From positions 43,254,846 through 43,302,345 of the forward strand of contig CM060337.1 in the NCBI GenBank assembly GCA_030674155.1: 47,500 nucleotides of DNA, in the 5' to 3' direction. The notes under the pieces are model-generated. The model did not search any database, had not been told where the DNA came from, and saw only the letters and a program-made list of their open reading frames with translations. A program made the translations under genes and the position numbers. Each line of letters begins with the position of its first letter. Positions within the stretch are counted from its first letter, which is position 1. The stretch comes from Stramonita haemastoma (lineage: Eukaryota > Mollusca > Gastropoda > Neogastropoda > Muricidae). This document shows, one piece after another, positions 1-42,002 of the stretch.

Positions 1-176
1 CCCCCTTCCCTCCCCCCACCCTCCCCACATCCCTCCTCACCCCACCCACCTCCCTCCTCACCCACCCACCTCCCTCTCCCTCTCTCCCCCACTCCTCCAC
101 CATCCACTCTTTCCCTCCCCCCCTCCCTTCCTCCTATAATATAATATAAAAAAAAAAAAAATAAAAAATAAACTAC

Positions 177-564
177 CTTGTACTCCAACTCGGCAGCAGG
201 GGAGAGACCCGTGTGGTTGTGCCCTACACCTCCTATCCCTAGATCGTCGAGGTAATGCTTCAGCTCCGAGTTGATGGCCTCGGCAGACAGCAGGGCCACC
301 ACGGCGTTGGTGCCCATGGAGACGTGAGGGGAGGTGCCGAAGAGCAGGTAGACCAGCACGGGGAAGAGGGAGGTGTAGAGCCCGTGCACGGGGCTCAGGT
401 CGGCCAGGAGCCCGAAGCCCAGGGCTTGAGGCAGGTGGAGGAAGGCCACTGAGAGCCCGCACAGAAAGTCCAGCAGGAAGAAGGAGCCCCAGCTGTAGCC
501 TTTGAGGATCTTCACTATGGGCAAGAAGCTCAGGAGAGTGGTGCCCAGGCAGGTGGCTGAGCAC
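177..564 (-). CDS. SLC26/SulP anion transporter, internal exon (N-terminal transmembrane part)
   Basis: Read on the minus strand this 388-bp exon starts after a CCCTAG acceptor and ends AAG|gtagtt. It completes a split Arg codon from the exon at 1169-1440 and stays open to the end. Landmarks are LSFLPIVKILKGYSWG, then DFLCGLSVAFLHLPQALGFG, ADLSPVHGLYTSLFPVLVY, LFGTSPHVSMGTNAVVALL and an N-glycosylation sequon NHT in the following loop. This matches the start of the SLC26 transmembrane core (TM1-TM3, with the conserved PQG-like PQA, GLY-S-FP and GTS-H-S-G-N/F-AVV signatures). SLC26 proteins are plasma-membrane exchangers or channels for sulfate, chloride, bicarbonate and related anions. I cannot tell which paralogue this is. 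Downstream exons are outside the window. Confidence 0.92.
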
Positions 565-739
565 CTAGGGTGGTGGTGGGGGGGATGAAGGGGTTGTGGG
601 GGGGGGGGGGTTGTGGGGGGGGTTATTAGTATTATAAGCATTATTGTTAATATTGATGTTGGTGGTGGTGGTGATGTTTTGCGCATCTGTTGTGGTTGGT
701 GTGGTTATTTGCTTTTTTGTTGTTGTTCTTTGCTAATGC

Positions 740-806
<67 letters not shown>

Positions 807-1168
807 ACTACTGCTGCTGCTGCTGCTGCTAGTGATGCTGCTGCTGCTAGTGATGCTGCTGCTGCTGCTGCTACTGCTACTGGTGCTGCTGCTACTGCTG
901 CTGCTTTTGTCATCCTCGTTGTTTTCTTGTTATTTTTCTTGTCGTCATCGTCGTCAATCATAGTCACCATTACTACCACCATCATCACCTAACACCACCA
1001 CCACCATCACCACTACCACCACTCCTAAAACTACCCCATTCTCTACCCCCCCCCCCCCCCCAACCACTACCCCACCCCGACCTCCCCCACCCACCCCCAC
1101 CACCCCACCTCCCCCACCCCATCCCCACCTCCCCACCCCACCCCACACCACCCAACAAACTCTCTCAC
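565..1168. repeat. SLC26 intron with (CTG)n microsatellite
   Basis: The intron between the two SLC26 exons. It holds G-rich (GTG)n, an imperfect CTG/CTA triplet run at about 738-905, and C-rich (CCACC)n sequence up to 1140. Long open frames here on both strands (poly-Leu, poly-Ala) come from the triplet repeat, not from a gene. Confidence 0.85.
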
Positions 1169-1440
1169 CGGCACCACCCTCTGAGCTGGCGGCAGAGGGA
1201 GGTATCTTCCGGGGGGTGGGGGAACTGCTTCTCCAGGGTGTCCTGGGTGTAGAACTGCCTCCTGACCACCAGACGACTGCCTTTGCTCTGGGTGGTCGCT
1301 CTGCTCCCTGAGGCCCTCGCCCCGCTGCTGCAGAGGCTCACCCCCTCCTCCACCACCTCCTCCTCTATTCCTCCTCCTCCTCCTCCTCCTCCTCCTCCTC
1401 CTACATCCTCAGGCAGCGGTTGCTGGCCTATCGAGTTGGT
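1169..1440 (-). CDS. SLC26/SulP anion transporter, cytosolic N-terminal exon
   Basis: On the minus strand this open stretch ends GGTGCCG|gtgaga with two bases of an Arg codon. The leading G of exon 177-564 completes that codon, so the two exons join in frame. It encodes RLVVRRQFYTQDTLEKQF, which resembles the short cytosolic (R/V)PVYSQ..L...F segment before TM1 in SLC26 proteins. Upstream of that lie an acidic stretch (IEEEVVEE) and a poly-Gly run encoded by a GGA repeat. The right edge is set at a CTGCGGGCAG acceptor, which gives a phase-0 start; this boundary is tentative. No convincing initiator Met is seen, so the true start may lie in a further 5' exon. Confidence 0.7.
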
Positions 1441-2690
<1,250 letters not shown>

Positions 2691-3237
2691 AAGTAACTTG
2701 GCTAGAATACTGTAGCCTACACATCAAAGAAGAAGAAGAAGAAGAAGAAGAAGAAGAAGAAGAAGAAGAAGAAGAAGAAGAAGAAGAACAACAACAACAA
2801 CAACAACAACAACAATTACAACAACAACAACAAACAACAACAACAACAACAACAACAACAAAGGACAAACTCTGAAAAAGAGGAGAGCGCTGACTGGGGA
2901 AAGAAAGGTAAGGGAGATAATGCAAAGACAGGAGAACAAAGGGGAAAGGGGGAGGGGAGCTTGCAGTGTTGAGAAACTGCATAAGGAATTTGGTGATTGA
3001 TTGATTTTTTTTGTTGATTAATTGATTGATTGATTGATCAATAATCTTTATTCCCAAGAGCTATAGATAAGTATTGAATACTTCTTTACTCATCATCTGC
3101 CCCTTGCCCTGAAAAGGAACTACCAGTGGTAATCACAACACAGAGTTAGATCGCACATACAGACAGACAGACAGACAGTGTGTGTGTGTGTCTGTGTGTG
3201 TCTGTGAGAGAGAGAGAGAGAGAGAGATAGAGAGAGA

Positions 3238-3315
<78 letters not shown>

Positions 3316-3403
3316 TGTGAAAGAGAGAGAGAGAGAGACAGAGAGAGAGAGACAGTGTGTGTTTGTGTGTATGCATGCATGCGTGCGTGACAGTGTGTGT
3401 GTG

Positions 3404-3454
<51 letters not shown>

Positions 3455-4060
3455 ATGCATGCATGCGCGTGTGTGTGTGTGTGTGTGTTGGGGGAGGGGG
3501 GAGGTAAATGCAATGAAGAGTAATCTCACCATAATAGACCTCCTCTCCATCGTGTCAGCACAGTTCAATGCTGACCTTGATTCCACAACCTTTGTTCACG
3601 TCTTCTCCACTTTGTTTTCGTTAAATACTTGTCCGCTGCTTCCTTCTTATAGACAGTAGATGTGGAGGAAAATGGTCACTGCTCTTCAGGACATCATGGC
3701 AGAAAGGCTGCACAGTCAGTTGAGGTGGGTTTCTTATTCAGCTACCAGTGTCGATTTTAACTGTCTTCCAATCACATCTAGATTTTCAGGATACTTCACA
3801 TGCCCATCTCCAACAAACACTATATGATCAGGCCATTGTGTCCACTGTGCCATTGCATTTATGTGCTATTTTGTCCATCTGTCATTGTGTCTACATGCCC
3901 CGTGCCCATGCGCTATTTAGTCCCTGTTTCTCTATGCCCATGTATTATTTAGTTCCCGTTTCACTGTGCCCGTGTGCTATTATGCCTATGTGTCGTTATG
4001 TCCATGTACCGTTGTGTCCCTGATTCGTTACTGTCATGCTTTCTTCATGGCATAAGTCAA
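2691..4060. repeat. Microsatellites and a degenerate GTGCCCATGTGCTATT minisatellite
   Basis: AAG triplets about 2729-2787, AAC triplets about 2788-2862, GATT about 3000-3037, and a mixed GACA/GT/GA/GCGT block about 3168-3490. From about 3830 to 4025 a degenerate tandem repeat with unit near GTGCCCATGTGCTATTTTGTCC is visible. About 3031-3110 carries a retroposon-tail hairpin (see findings). The only possible coding signal is the small candidate exon at 3652-3724. Confidence 0.75.
3652..3724 (+). other. Candidate small exon (unproven)
   Basis: A pyrimidine-rich run ending TTATAGACAG precedes, and a GTGGGT donor follows, a 73-bp segment that is open in one frame (V-D-V-E-E-N-G-H... to S-V-E). 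Its composition is unlike the surrounding microsatellites. There is no neighbour to join it to and no recognised family, so it could be chance or a non-coding exon. Confidence 0.15.
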
Positions 4061-4066
4061 GGAAGT

Positions 4067-4067
4067 A

Positions 4068-4152
<85 letters not shown>
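4067..4152. repeat. (TA)n microsatellite
   Basis: An almost pure TA dinucleotide run of about 85 bp followed by an A/G-rich stretch. Confidence 0.95.
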
Positions 4153-4154
<2 letters not shown>

Positions 4155-4171
4155 AAAAGAAGAAGAAGAAA

Positions 4172-4425
4172 AAAGGAAAGCTGATCTATATACAATACAG
4201 ATGGCTATTTAATTAAAAACAGATTTCATAGCCCCATGAGCTATTACAATTACAGCTATAATTATCACTAAAGCTAAATACCAAATCAAGTAAGTAAAAA
4301 AAAATTATTTATTAAAGGAAAGCTGATCTATATACAAAACAGATGGTTATTTGATTAAAAACAGATTTCATAGCCCATGAGCTATTACAATTCCAGCAAT
4401 AATTATCACTAAAATTAAATGCCAA
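4172..4425 (+). repeat. Direct duplication of about 110 bp
   Basis: The stretch starting AAAGGAAAGCTGATCTATAT at about 4172-4285 recurs at 4314-4425 with a small number of substitutions and one-base indels. A short unique spacer separates the copies. No coding potential was recognised. Confidence 0.85.
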
Positions 4426-5548
4426 GACTAAAGTTACTTTCAATTTTTGAAAAAATGGTAAGCCTATATGCTCACTATTCCTCTTTAATAGATTTATTTT
4501 TAAAAGCTGAAAAAAGCGAGGAAAAAATAAACATTTAAAAAAAAAGATTTTCGGTAAACAGGTTTTCACATGTTTACATCCCAGCAGAATTTTCTGATTT
4601 TAGGTACTGAAGCAGTGCATTTGTGAGCCTTGCTTTCTTTCCACCATATTCCTATCCAATGCAGAGCTCCAATCCAACCTAATCCAATCTATTCCAATCC
4701 ACTCTAGTCATACTGTTTACATTGTCACTGACCACGGTCCATATCAGCGAAATATGCAGTTATATACATTAAAACAAGACTGAAACCAATTCTTCTATCA
4801 TTCCTCGTATCCACGCCCTGGCCAATCAGTAAGTTCAACCAACCCAGGATAGCGTAGTCACCACGTTGTGGGAGGCATAAATGACACATTAAATGGAACA
4901 AATCCCTTTCGTAAGTCTTCAACAAAAACAACAAAACAAAAAAAACACCTTGCCCTTAGTCAAGAACTATGACTTGTTGACTCGAATAAGTCGAAAAATG
5001 CCGATTCCAAAGTTAACAATTTTATCCTGTGGAACATCGCAAAACGAGATCTTTTATCAAGGAGCCTGCAGTGAAATGCTTTGTGCCTGATATCCTGAAC
5101 ATTCCCGACAATCCAGAAGAGGCGGATTTAGGGTTATTCGTAGCCTACATCATACCTGTTTGTATCAGTTCTTCAATTTAACGTTAATGTTCGCATGTGA
5201 GAATGTGTGAGTGCGCGTGCATGCATTTGTGTATATTACGTTTTGTGTGCATACAAAGTACATAATATTAGCTTGATTTGACGTGCAGTGGCAAAGCTGA
5301 GAACACGCTTGCCTTTTTATTGCCGAAACAGATTACTTACTTGTAGAAGACTGGCCAAACCAGGAAAAAGTCTTTTTCTTGGGCACATACTTTTGAACAA
5401 CACCTTTCAATTACGCCAGGTTCTCAACCGCATGATTTACTGTTTGACATGTCTTATTTACGGAGAATAAAAAAGCTTCATTGAATAGTTGTGAAAACCA
5501 CAATGACTCATCAATGGAGTTGTAGAATGACCTATATTTTTTAAAGAC
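4426..5548. other. Unassigned intergenic DNA
   Basis: AT-rich single-copy-looking sequence. Several 60-85 codon open frames occur but none resembles a known family or shows splice-site support. The start (about 4670-4710) has a short AATCCA-type degenerate repeat. Confidence 0.5.
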
Positions 5549-5608
5549 TTGTGGAAATGACGTCATACTCCAATGACGTGATTAAAAAGAACAAGCTCTA
5601 GATGGCTG
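5549..5608 (+). repeat. 60-bp direct repeat, copy 1
   Basis: Nearly identical to 6243-6302. It contains the palindrome TGACGTCA (5558-5565) and a second TGACGTG. The two copies bracket the inverted reverse-transcriptase fragment. Confidence 0.9.
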
Positions 5609-5836
5609 GAACAATCCATTGAGAGGTTGTTTATATAGCAATACCTATGGCTAAAACACAAAACAAATAATTATTATACGTACAGACATACATCGGGATG
5701 AAACGTAAGGAAATAAGGTAGGAAAAGCAGAGACAAACATACAGATTTTATTTATTTAAACCACTTTTAGTACCATTTATACCACTTTTAATTCACAGCT
5801 GATTTAGTTATTTTTGTCGGACATATTTCTGCCTTA

Positions 5837-6211
5837 TCAAATAAGTGAGAAGTATAAGCAGCGGTAACAGAACGAATAGTTATGTGCTCTTTTGGGGAAG
5901 TTGACATCAGATCTTATACCAATTTCGGTGTCCACATTGGTTTCTTGTTTTGAACAACGTAATAGATATTTAGCCACAGCCAGTTGTCGATGATCATCTA
6001 AAGGCAAAATACCTATCTCTTTATAAGTGCCCATGGATGATGCATGGAAAGGTACACCCAAAGCTAATCGAAAACCCTTACAGTCTAATCTTGTCATTTT
6101 TTGTAATAAAGATTTTGGAGCGCTGAAAAATGCTTCCTGACCATAAATGAGTCTAGAACGTACAAGAGATAATGCGAGATGTTTTAAAACAGCTACATCC
6201 TGAGCCCACAC
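5837..6211 (-). pseudogene. Non-LTR retrotransposon ORF2 fragment (reverse transcriptase C-terminal part)
   Basis: The minus-strand frame reads LKHLALSLVRSRLIYGQEAF, then SAPKSLLQKMTRLDCKGFRLALGVPF and GILPLDDHRQLAVAKYLLR. This is the region just after the reverse-transcriptase palm in Jockey/I-type LINE ORF2 (L..SL..SRL.YG...F..A....L..L...Q.K..R...G). Only about 120 codons remain. There is no catalytic YxDD box and the frame is closed at both ends, so this is a dead fragment. It lies head-to-head with the LINE 3' piece at 6303-6841. Confidence 0.8.
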
Positions 6212-6242
6212 TTGTTTGCTGATTACTTATAGGTTTATTTCA

Positions 6243-6302
6243 TTGTGGAAATGACGTCATACTCCAATGACGTGAATAAAAAGAACAAGCTCTAGATGGC
6301 TG
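6243..6302 (+). repeat. 60-bp direct repeat, copy 2
   Basis: Matches 5549-5608, including TGACGTCA at 6252-6259. It sits at the junction between the inverted LINE fragment and the forward LINE 3' end. Confidence 0.9.
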
Positions 6303-6841
6303 TATAACCACTTTTATAAACTTATCTATAGGTTCAAGCTCAATGCTTTTAGATCGAAATTTTCAAAAAAAAGCAACATGTATCTGTGGCGAAAATATTA
6401 CCATAGGTCACATTCTTTTAGAATGCAGAGATTTCAAAAACTTTTTACCAGTTTTCAAATACGTTTGCTTTGAGCAAATTCTAAAAGACATTTCGCTAAT
6501 GAAAGAAATTGTATTGTCATTAAGTCATAGTCCTATTATCAGGTTCTTATAGTATGATGATTGTTTACTAGTTGTAATAGTATAATGATTTTTACTAGTT
6601 ATATGAATTGCAAAGTTAGTGTTTTAAACTATTATTTCTTCCTTTTCATTATTCTTGTTCTATGGTTTTAATTTTTAGTTCTTATAGTTGTTTAATGCAG
6701 ATAATTAGCTATGTACCATCCCAACCCACCCAGCCCCCTCCCCTCCCCCCTCCCCTCCATACACACACTCACTCACTCATATACACTTTCCCGTCTGATA
6801 TCACTATTTAGTGGAAGGACGTTAAACTGAAGAACTAACTC
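6303..6841 (+). mobile_element. LINE 3' end: ORF2 C-terminus plus 3' UTR
   Basis: The frame running from before 6343 to the TAG at 6550-6552 encodes CICGENITIGHILLEC, the CxC...H(I/V)L..C zinc-knuckle-like motif found near the C-terminus of many LINE ORF2 proteins, downstream of the RNase H region. The AT-rich stretch after it, ending GGAAGGACGTTAAACTGAAG and a short AACT repeat at about 6838, resembles a non-LTR 3' UTR and tail. The copy is 5'-truncated. With the inverted RT fragment at 5837-6211 it may be one insertion. Confidence 0.7.
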
Positions 6842-6842
6842 A

Positions 6843-7208
6843 CAGCTGATTTCTGTTTGTGAACTTCGGGCTGCTCTCCTCGGGGAGAGCGCGTCGCCAC
6901 AAGTGCAGCGCCACCCATTTTTTCCTGTCTGCAACTGTATTTGTTTCCCAATCAGAGTGGCTTTTTTCTACAGAATTTTGCCAGGGACAACTCTCTTTGT
7001 TGCCGTAGGTTCTTTTACGTGCGCTAAATAATGATGTGTAACACACGGACCTCAGTTCATCGTCTCATCCGAAAGACTAGTACCCAGACCACCACTCATG
7101 GTCTAATGGATGAGGGAAAAGTTTTGGGCCCAAACGGCATTTGAACCACCGCTTCGACCCGGACTTTTCGCTTTCTAGACAGGTGCGTTACCTCTAGACC
7201 AAAAACAC
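6843..7208 (-). mobile_element. tRNA-derived SINE (minus orientation)
   Basis: Read on the minus strand, the head has an A-box-like TGGTCTAGAGGTAACG (7186-7201) and a B-box-like GGTGGTTCAAATGCC (7136-7150), spaced as in a tRNA-type RNA polymerase III promoter. The body contains a segment (AAAAGAACC...GGCAACAAAGAGAG...CCCTGGCAAAATTCTG) that I recall as widely repeated in gastropod DNA; the family name is not certain. The left end abuts the LINE 3' end. The body is open as a 68-codon frame by chance. Confidence 0.7.
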
Positions 7209-7244
7209 ACTCAATGCTACTAGTTATAGGAATTTGTTCCTCGG

Positions 7245-7269
7245 TAAATAAATAAATAAATAAATAAAT

Positions 7270-7356
<87 letters not shown>
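7245..7356. repeat. (TAAA)n(GA)n microsatellite
   Basis: TAAA tetramers pass directly into a GA run of about 85 bp, next to the end of the retroposon tail that begins at 7357. Confidence 0.95.
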
Positions 7357-7359
<3 letters not shown>

Positions 7360-7550
7360 ATTTATAATCGAGGATAATGGAATAAGCACTCTGTGCTTTT
7401 TCATCCAGTCCCGTGTGTATGCAATTTTGTAAATGTCATCTGTTCCCACCGGCACACGATGGCCTACTCTTACGAAAAGCGAACAGATTTAACGTGTGCG
7501 CAAGATGTTCTGCGTGCGTTCGAACACGGGCCTCTGTTTAAAGTGTCAAC
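7357..7550 (-). mobile_element. Retroposon 3' tail with AAGCAC/GTGCTT hairpin (family T), copy 1
   Basis: On the minus strand the sequence ends GGACTGGATG, A-run, a hairpin with arms AAGCAC and GTGCTT, then TTCCATTATCCTCGAT and an A-rich tail. Six other copies in the window share this structure: 12661-12775, 29351-29445, 31682-31822, 42003-42234, 42236-42360 and 42622-42785. Confidence 0.8.
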
Positions 7551-7551
7551 C

Positions 7552-7553
<2 letters not shown>

Positions 7554-7623
<70 letters not shown>
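7554..7623. repeat. (GA)n microsatellite
   Basis: A pure GA run of about 70 bp. Confidence 0.95.
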
Positions 7624-7624
<1 letters not shown>

Positions 7625-7629
7625 ACTAA

Positions 7630-9434
7630 GTGGTCATAGCGCTCGCTCTCTATAAAGTAAAGCAGAAAAATATTGAGTGTGGTGGCTGCCTTACAGATGG
7701 GTAACCATTCGAGCACCTTGGTTTCAATATACCTCCCCAGTTCACCCAATGTAAATGGGTAGCCTACGTGTCCTATTATGTATGGCTGTGTAGATTGGTT
7801 GCTGCTTTTATACAATTTGGGGGTATGGTTTTATTTTGTTTATCCTGATGTTTTCTTGATTTTGTTACATGCATATTTACAAAGATATATTGTGAGGCCA
7901 AACTATACCTAAAATCTTTATCTCTGTTCATCAAAGTAAGTTACGCATTTTCCCCATGGAGAGCAGTCCCCAGTTTACGCAGTGACCCACTGTGAACTAA
8001 AAATTGCGTTGTAGCCTATAGGCCCTATGTTTGGTTGGTATTTCATAGGATCCGTACGAATATGGCAAAAAGACATTGAGAGCATTTTTAGCGGGACTTC
8101 TCCGCAGTTTTCTGCAATTTGTTAGGCCAAGCAAGAAAGTCTGGCGTCGTTACGATTGTTGGTTAAAAGTCACTATATTGCAGCATATAGGCAAGGTATG
8201 TTGGCCTTCTTTTTACATTATTTTAGGGTGTTCGAGCTGGTTGACTCGACAACTGTCTGCAGGAGCACAGCGAACGCAGGCATGTTGTTGTCTTACGCAA
8301 GTTGTTGACAACAGATGCCGCAATTCCTTCATTGACGTTGACATTTTAATTTTTTGTCAGGTTCGCACCATTAAAATCTGTTATCCATGCGTTCCTTTAA
8401 TAAGGAACAATATCTGGTTTGTGATCATGTATTATCAAACTGATCAGAACCCATCTCTCAGTAGTCTCGTCAGTCTGAGGCAATCGCTAACGAATCGAAA
8501 CTAGATTCCCCCCCTCAGCAAACTACACTTGACAAACAGCGGTTACTAAATGTTAGATAAGAACGCTATTGTTTGGCGGAATTATTAACCGATGCCTTCG
8601 AAAAAGTGATGCTTCTAAGATTCTAGTGTCTAGTGATGATTCGACTTGTTACAGTTATAACTTCGAGTTATACTGATGCAGGAAACAGGACTTAGTGACT
8701 GATTTAAGATGCTTTTTTATTCTACAACTTCAAGCTGTCATCAGACACTGAGACAGAGTACTGGAGCTTTTGAGACAAAACGATGAAAATTTCTCCCCAT
8801 CTACTGTATTATAAGCTTGATCTTGCATTGCATCTGCTGTCAGTAAGTGTAAACAAGATAACTTGTAGACTACCAGCAAATGATAACCACTCTAGAATAC
8901 TAGAAATCTTCCTGAGTATCTTCACTAAATCTTCACAGCAAATATTGATCTAATACATGTCTCATATGAGATGTTCTTTTTACTAATTTTAGCCCTAGTT
9001 TTAGTTTTAACTCCCCTTCTCAATGCGAAAGTAGTGCAGTGGAAGGCGAGTGTAACCCTTAGCTTTGCTTCTTTCCTTCACTAAGGCTTAATACCCTGGG
9101 GAGTCTTTTGTTTTAAGGGCACTAAAAGTTTCCAGTACTGGTAGTACTATCACATGCAGCCATGTGTCATGGGCAAATGATATAAGCTGGCAGAGCTAAT
9201 TGTGCTCCAGGTCTGAATTATGTATTCATTCATTATTATAACTAATTATAAGGTGCAGAAGTAAATCATTAGCCATTTCTGTAATGATACTGATTAATAG
9301 TTTGCATGTACAGTCATTTGTGATGGTTGGATTGTTTTTATTGCTGCTAATTATGCTATCCATCAAAGGCCAAAAAGGCTGCTTTTGACACTGTATTCAT
9401 ATTCATGATATTGATATTATTGTTCATATTACAG
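7630..9434. other. Unassigned region upstream of POLD1
   Basis: No satellite or recognised repeat dominates. One open frame at 8076-8504 (142 codons, plus strand) resembles nothing I know and has no supporting splice or codon evidence. The POLD1 promoter and a possible non-coding first exon should lie in this stretch, because an acceptor-like TTCATATTACAG occurs at 9423-9434, just before the exon that carries the start codon. I cannot place the transcription start. Confidence 0.4.
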
Positions 9435-9520
9435 AGTTACAAGTTCTACAACTGTGACCTGTGCTAGCTTACCAGTGACAGTGAGACTGACAGTGAAGCC
9501 AGCACTGCACACACCCAGAC
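9435..9520 (+). other. POLD1: POLD1 5' UTR part of exon 1
   Basis: It follows TTCATATTACAG (an acceptor-like site) and precedes the ATG at 9521, with no upstream in-frame ATG near it. If the acceptor is used, a non-coding exon lies further upstream. Confidence 0.45.
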
Positions 9521-39456
<29,936 letters not shown>

Positions 39457-40216
39457 AGGCAGCCTCCACACCAGCCACTGTTGTTGTTAGGGAAAACCCT
39501 GTGAGCTGCACACACACAACATATGTGGACAACAGTGTGGTGTTTCACCAAGGAAAAAGTGTGTGCTGTTGTGTGCAGAGATGATGGTGTGCCTGGTACT
39601 TAGCTGTGTGATCTGTTCTTACTGTGCAAGGGTTCAGTAGTAGTTGTTGTGCATTCCCCAGCTTAACACTCTGGGGGGTCACCCAGAGTGTGCACTCTGA
39701 CTTACTCATCCCACCTGGGAATCACCACGGTGAGATTGAAATTGCTTACTGAATGAGAAGTTTGTGTGTTTGACTGTTTTCAAGTACCTCACCATATAGC
39801 AGCCATACTCCGACTTCAGGGGAGAAGGTTCAAGTGATAGGGGATGATGTATCTGTGAGGTGTGTGAATGATTTCTTATGCTAGGGTGATGGTGAGCGTG
39901 GATGTGTGTGTTCCTAGGCAAAAAAAAACCTTTCACCTGTCACAGCGTTTCTGCACTGTGAGAGGAGTATCTCCCACAGAAAGAGGTTCATGTTTCCAGA
40001 GAAAAGCACACAGCTACTGTGTAGATGTACTGCATTTAGCGTTTTGTCTGGTAGGTGTTTATCAGAAATTTGAATAGCTTGGTTGTGTGGACTCTTTACT
40101 TTTCGTTTGATGGATGGCAGAATTTTAACAGCTGCTGTGAAGATGGATGAATGGAAATTTTCAATAGGAAACTGAACGCCTACTGTAGTGTGAAATATAG
40201 TTTGTGTATTTAAAAA

Positions 40217-40222
40217 AATAAA
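40217..40222 (+). terminator. POLD1: Candidate polyadenylation signal, proximal
   Basis: AATAAA within TTTAAAAAAATAAATACTTG, about 760 bp after the stop. A GT-rich stretch (TTGTAGTTTGTATGTGGGGG) follows within 60 bp, as expected for a downstream element. Confidence 0.45.
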
Positions 40223-41177
40223 TACTTGCTGTATGTATGGATTGTAGTTTGTATGTGGGGGGGGGGGGGGGTCCATGAAACTTAACACTTTCACTGAAAG
40301 TGACATTGATCTGGAGGTAAACGTAGAATGTGTTATAGGCAGCTCTCATACCTTGTTGTAGAGAATGTGTATGTTATTAAGACAGTAAAATGTTCAGGCA
40401 TAGAATTTGGTACAGTGTGACAATTGGAAGAATGATGAGGGCTTCATCAAAGGAGAAATGCACATATTGCTCATGTTTACATTTGTAAAGTTGTATGATG
40501 TGTGTGTGAGCTTTTTGTGCACTTTACTTAAAGTCTATATGACTGGGGCATTGTGTTTTTAACACTTCGTTTGTTTTGGCGCTGAGTTCAGAACATTTCT
40601 TCAATGCTGGGGTGATCCAATGTCTTCTTTGGCAAGTGATGAATTCACAAGGACTGTCATTTAAGAAATGATGGAGGGAAAACTTGTTGAGGTGTCTTTT
40701 GTAACTGTTGTCTACAGGGCGCTAATTTCTCATTTACTCAAACAAAACTTCCAGTTTCTTTGTTTTTGTCTTTTATGCATGTTTACATTCTGACATACCA
40801 ACATGTACACTCACAGAAGAATTATGTGTGCCTCAGAAACATTTGCATGTACTCATTACCACGTATGTATGGAAGTACAAGAAAGCCTGTGAGTGTCAAA
40901 AATGTAACAGACAGCCAAGGAGATTGAAGTTACCCAGTCACGGTGCTGAGTCTTTTTCTGTTTGTGACCTGGTGCCTTCTTCATAGCTGTATCCTCTAAA
41001 GTGGAGACATTATTGTTAGGCAGCAGTATTGTGAAGAGAGAGATGGTTTGTTATGTATCATGTATGTCAAGCGGTCAAGTGTTGAATTATATTAGAACTT
41101 GTCAGTACATCCACGTTAAGTTCTGAATTAAAAACGCATCATTTGGGTAATGTGTTTGGATTGTTGTACAAAATGAA

Positions 41178-41183
41178 AATAAA
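41178..41183 (+). terminator. POLD1: Candidate polyadenylation signal, distal
   Basis: AATAAA in AAAATGAAAATAAATTGTT, with GTTTGTTTTGG about 30 bp downstream. Confidence 0.45.
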
Positions 41184-41324
41184 TTGTTAAAGAAACATAT
41201 GGAATTGTGAAAAGTTTGTTTTGGCCAGTGTTGAATTACTTTTGGTGTAACAGTAAGTGTTCATTTTGTGTAACTCCTGCTGGTTTGCTTTGTTTTCACC
41301 AGTGTCATGTAAAACACATGATGA

Positions 41325-41462
41325 CCCGGGAAATCATAAAAAAATCTCCACTTACACCAGATGTTGCAGCCAAGATTTGAACCCATTACTTCATGGACCC
41401 ATGGGATGGAATTAAACACTCCTATCTGCTTACCTATAGCATCTGTCACAGTCACTGACACA
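41325..41462 (-). mobile_element. SINE family S3 fragment, copy 2
   Basis: Shares the B-box region (TGGGTTCAAATCTTGG on the minus strand) and the CATGAAGTAATGGG neighbourhood with 36490-36832. Confidence 0.6.
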
Positions 41463-41836
41463 CTATACACCTGCAAGGAAATTTAATGACCAGATGCTCC
41501 AGCTAGTGCACACCCTAATATGTTGGTGAAACCATGTTTACACGCTGTGTATTTTCATGTTTCTGCAAACAGACATTGAATTCTAGAATCTATTCTAGAT
41601 ATACTTGATCTGTATGCATGAAAAGATGACACCATCAAGCTTTAAACCTGTGATATATGGCTTCAGAACCTTTGGAAATCTGTATGCATGTCATTTTTGC
41701 ACCTGCAGTTTGACAGATAATAGAGTGGGTATGGAAAAAAAACAACCACCACTATTTTCAATTCCTGAGTGTAACTAATCAACCTGGATCGTTGAAACAC
41801 TCGAGCATGCATCCATTCACATACATTAATCCTGAC

Positions 41837-41838
<2 letters not shown>

Positions 41839-41893
<55 letters not shown>
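41839..41893. repeat. (TC)n microsatellite
   Basis: A TC run of about 55 bp. Confidence 0.95.
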
Positions 41894-41894
<1 letters not shown>

Positions 41895-42002
41895 AGTGCA
41901 TTCCCTTACCAAGTGGGGTGCATAGTGCCTGGTCTTCTCCTGTGCCTGTGACTATACAGGAAGTCTGCCTGCTGGCCTAGCAGCTCATTTCATTGCACAG
42001 AG

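Larger units (their letters stand above)
39457..41200 (+). other. POLD1: POLD1 3' UTR (extent inferred)
   Basis: Unique, moderately T/G-rich sequence follows the stop with no competing gene. AATAAA occurs at 40217-40222 and 41178-41183, so short and long 3' ends are possible. The end is inferred only from these hexamers. Confidence 0.45.

Noticed and set aside
58..564. 168-codon minus-strand frame overlapping the SLC26 exon
   Set aside because: It is the wrong frame of the exon; the frame that joins the upstream exon encodes clear SLC26 sequence.
690..992. Poly-Ala/poly-Leu frames in the CTG repeat
   Set aside because: Open in all frames because of the triplet repeat and located in an SLC26 intron.
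7136..7208. Functional tRNA gene
   Set aside because: A and B boxes are present on the minus strand, but no cloverleaf or acceptor stem closes; it is a SINE head.
8076..8504. 142-codon open frame upstream of POLD1
   Set aside because: No recognisable family, no splice context, irregular composition (many Cys, Trp, Ile); treated as chance.
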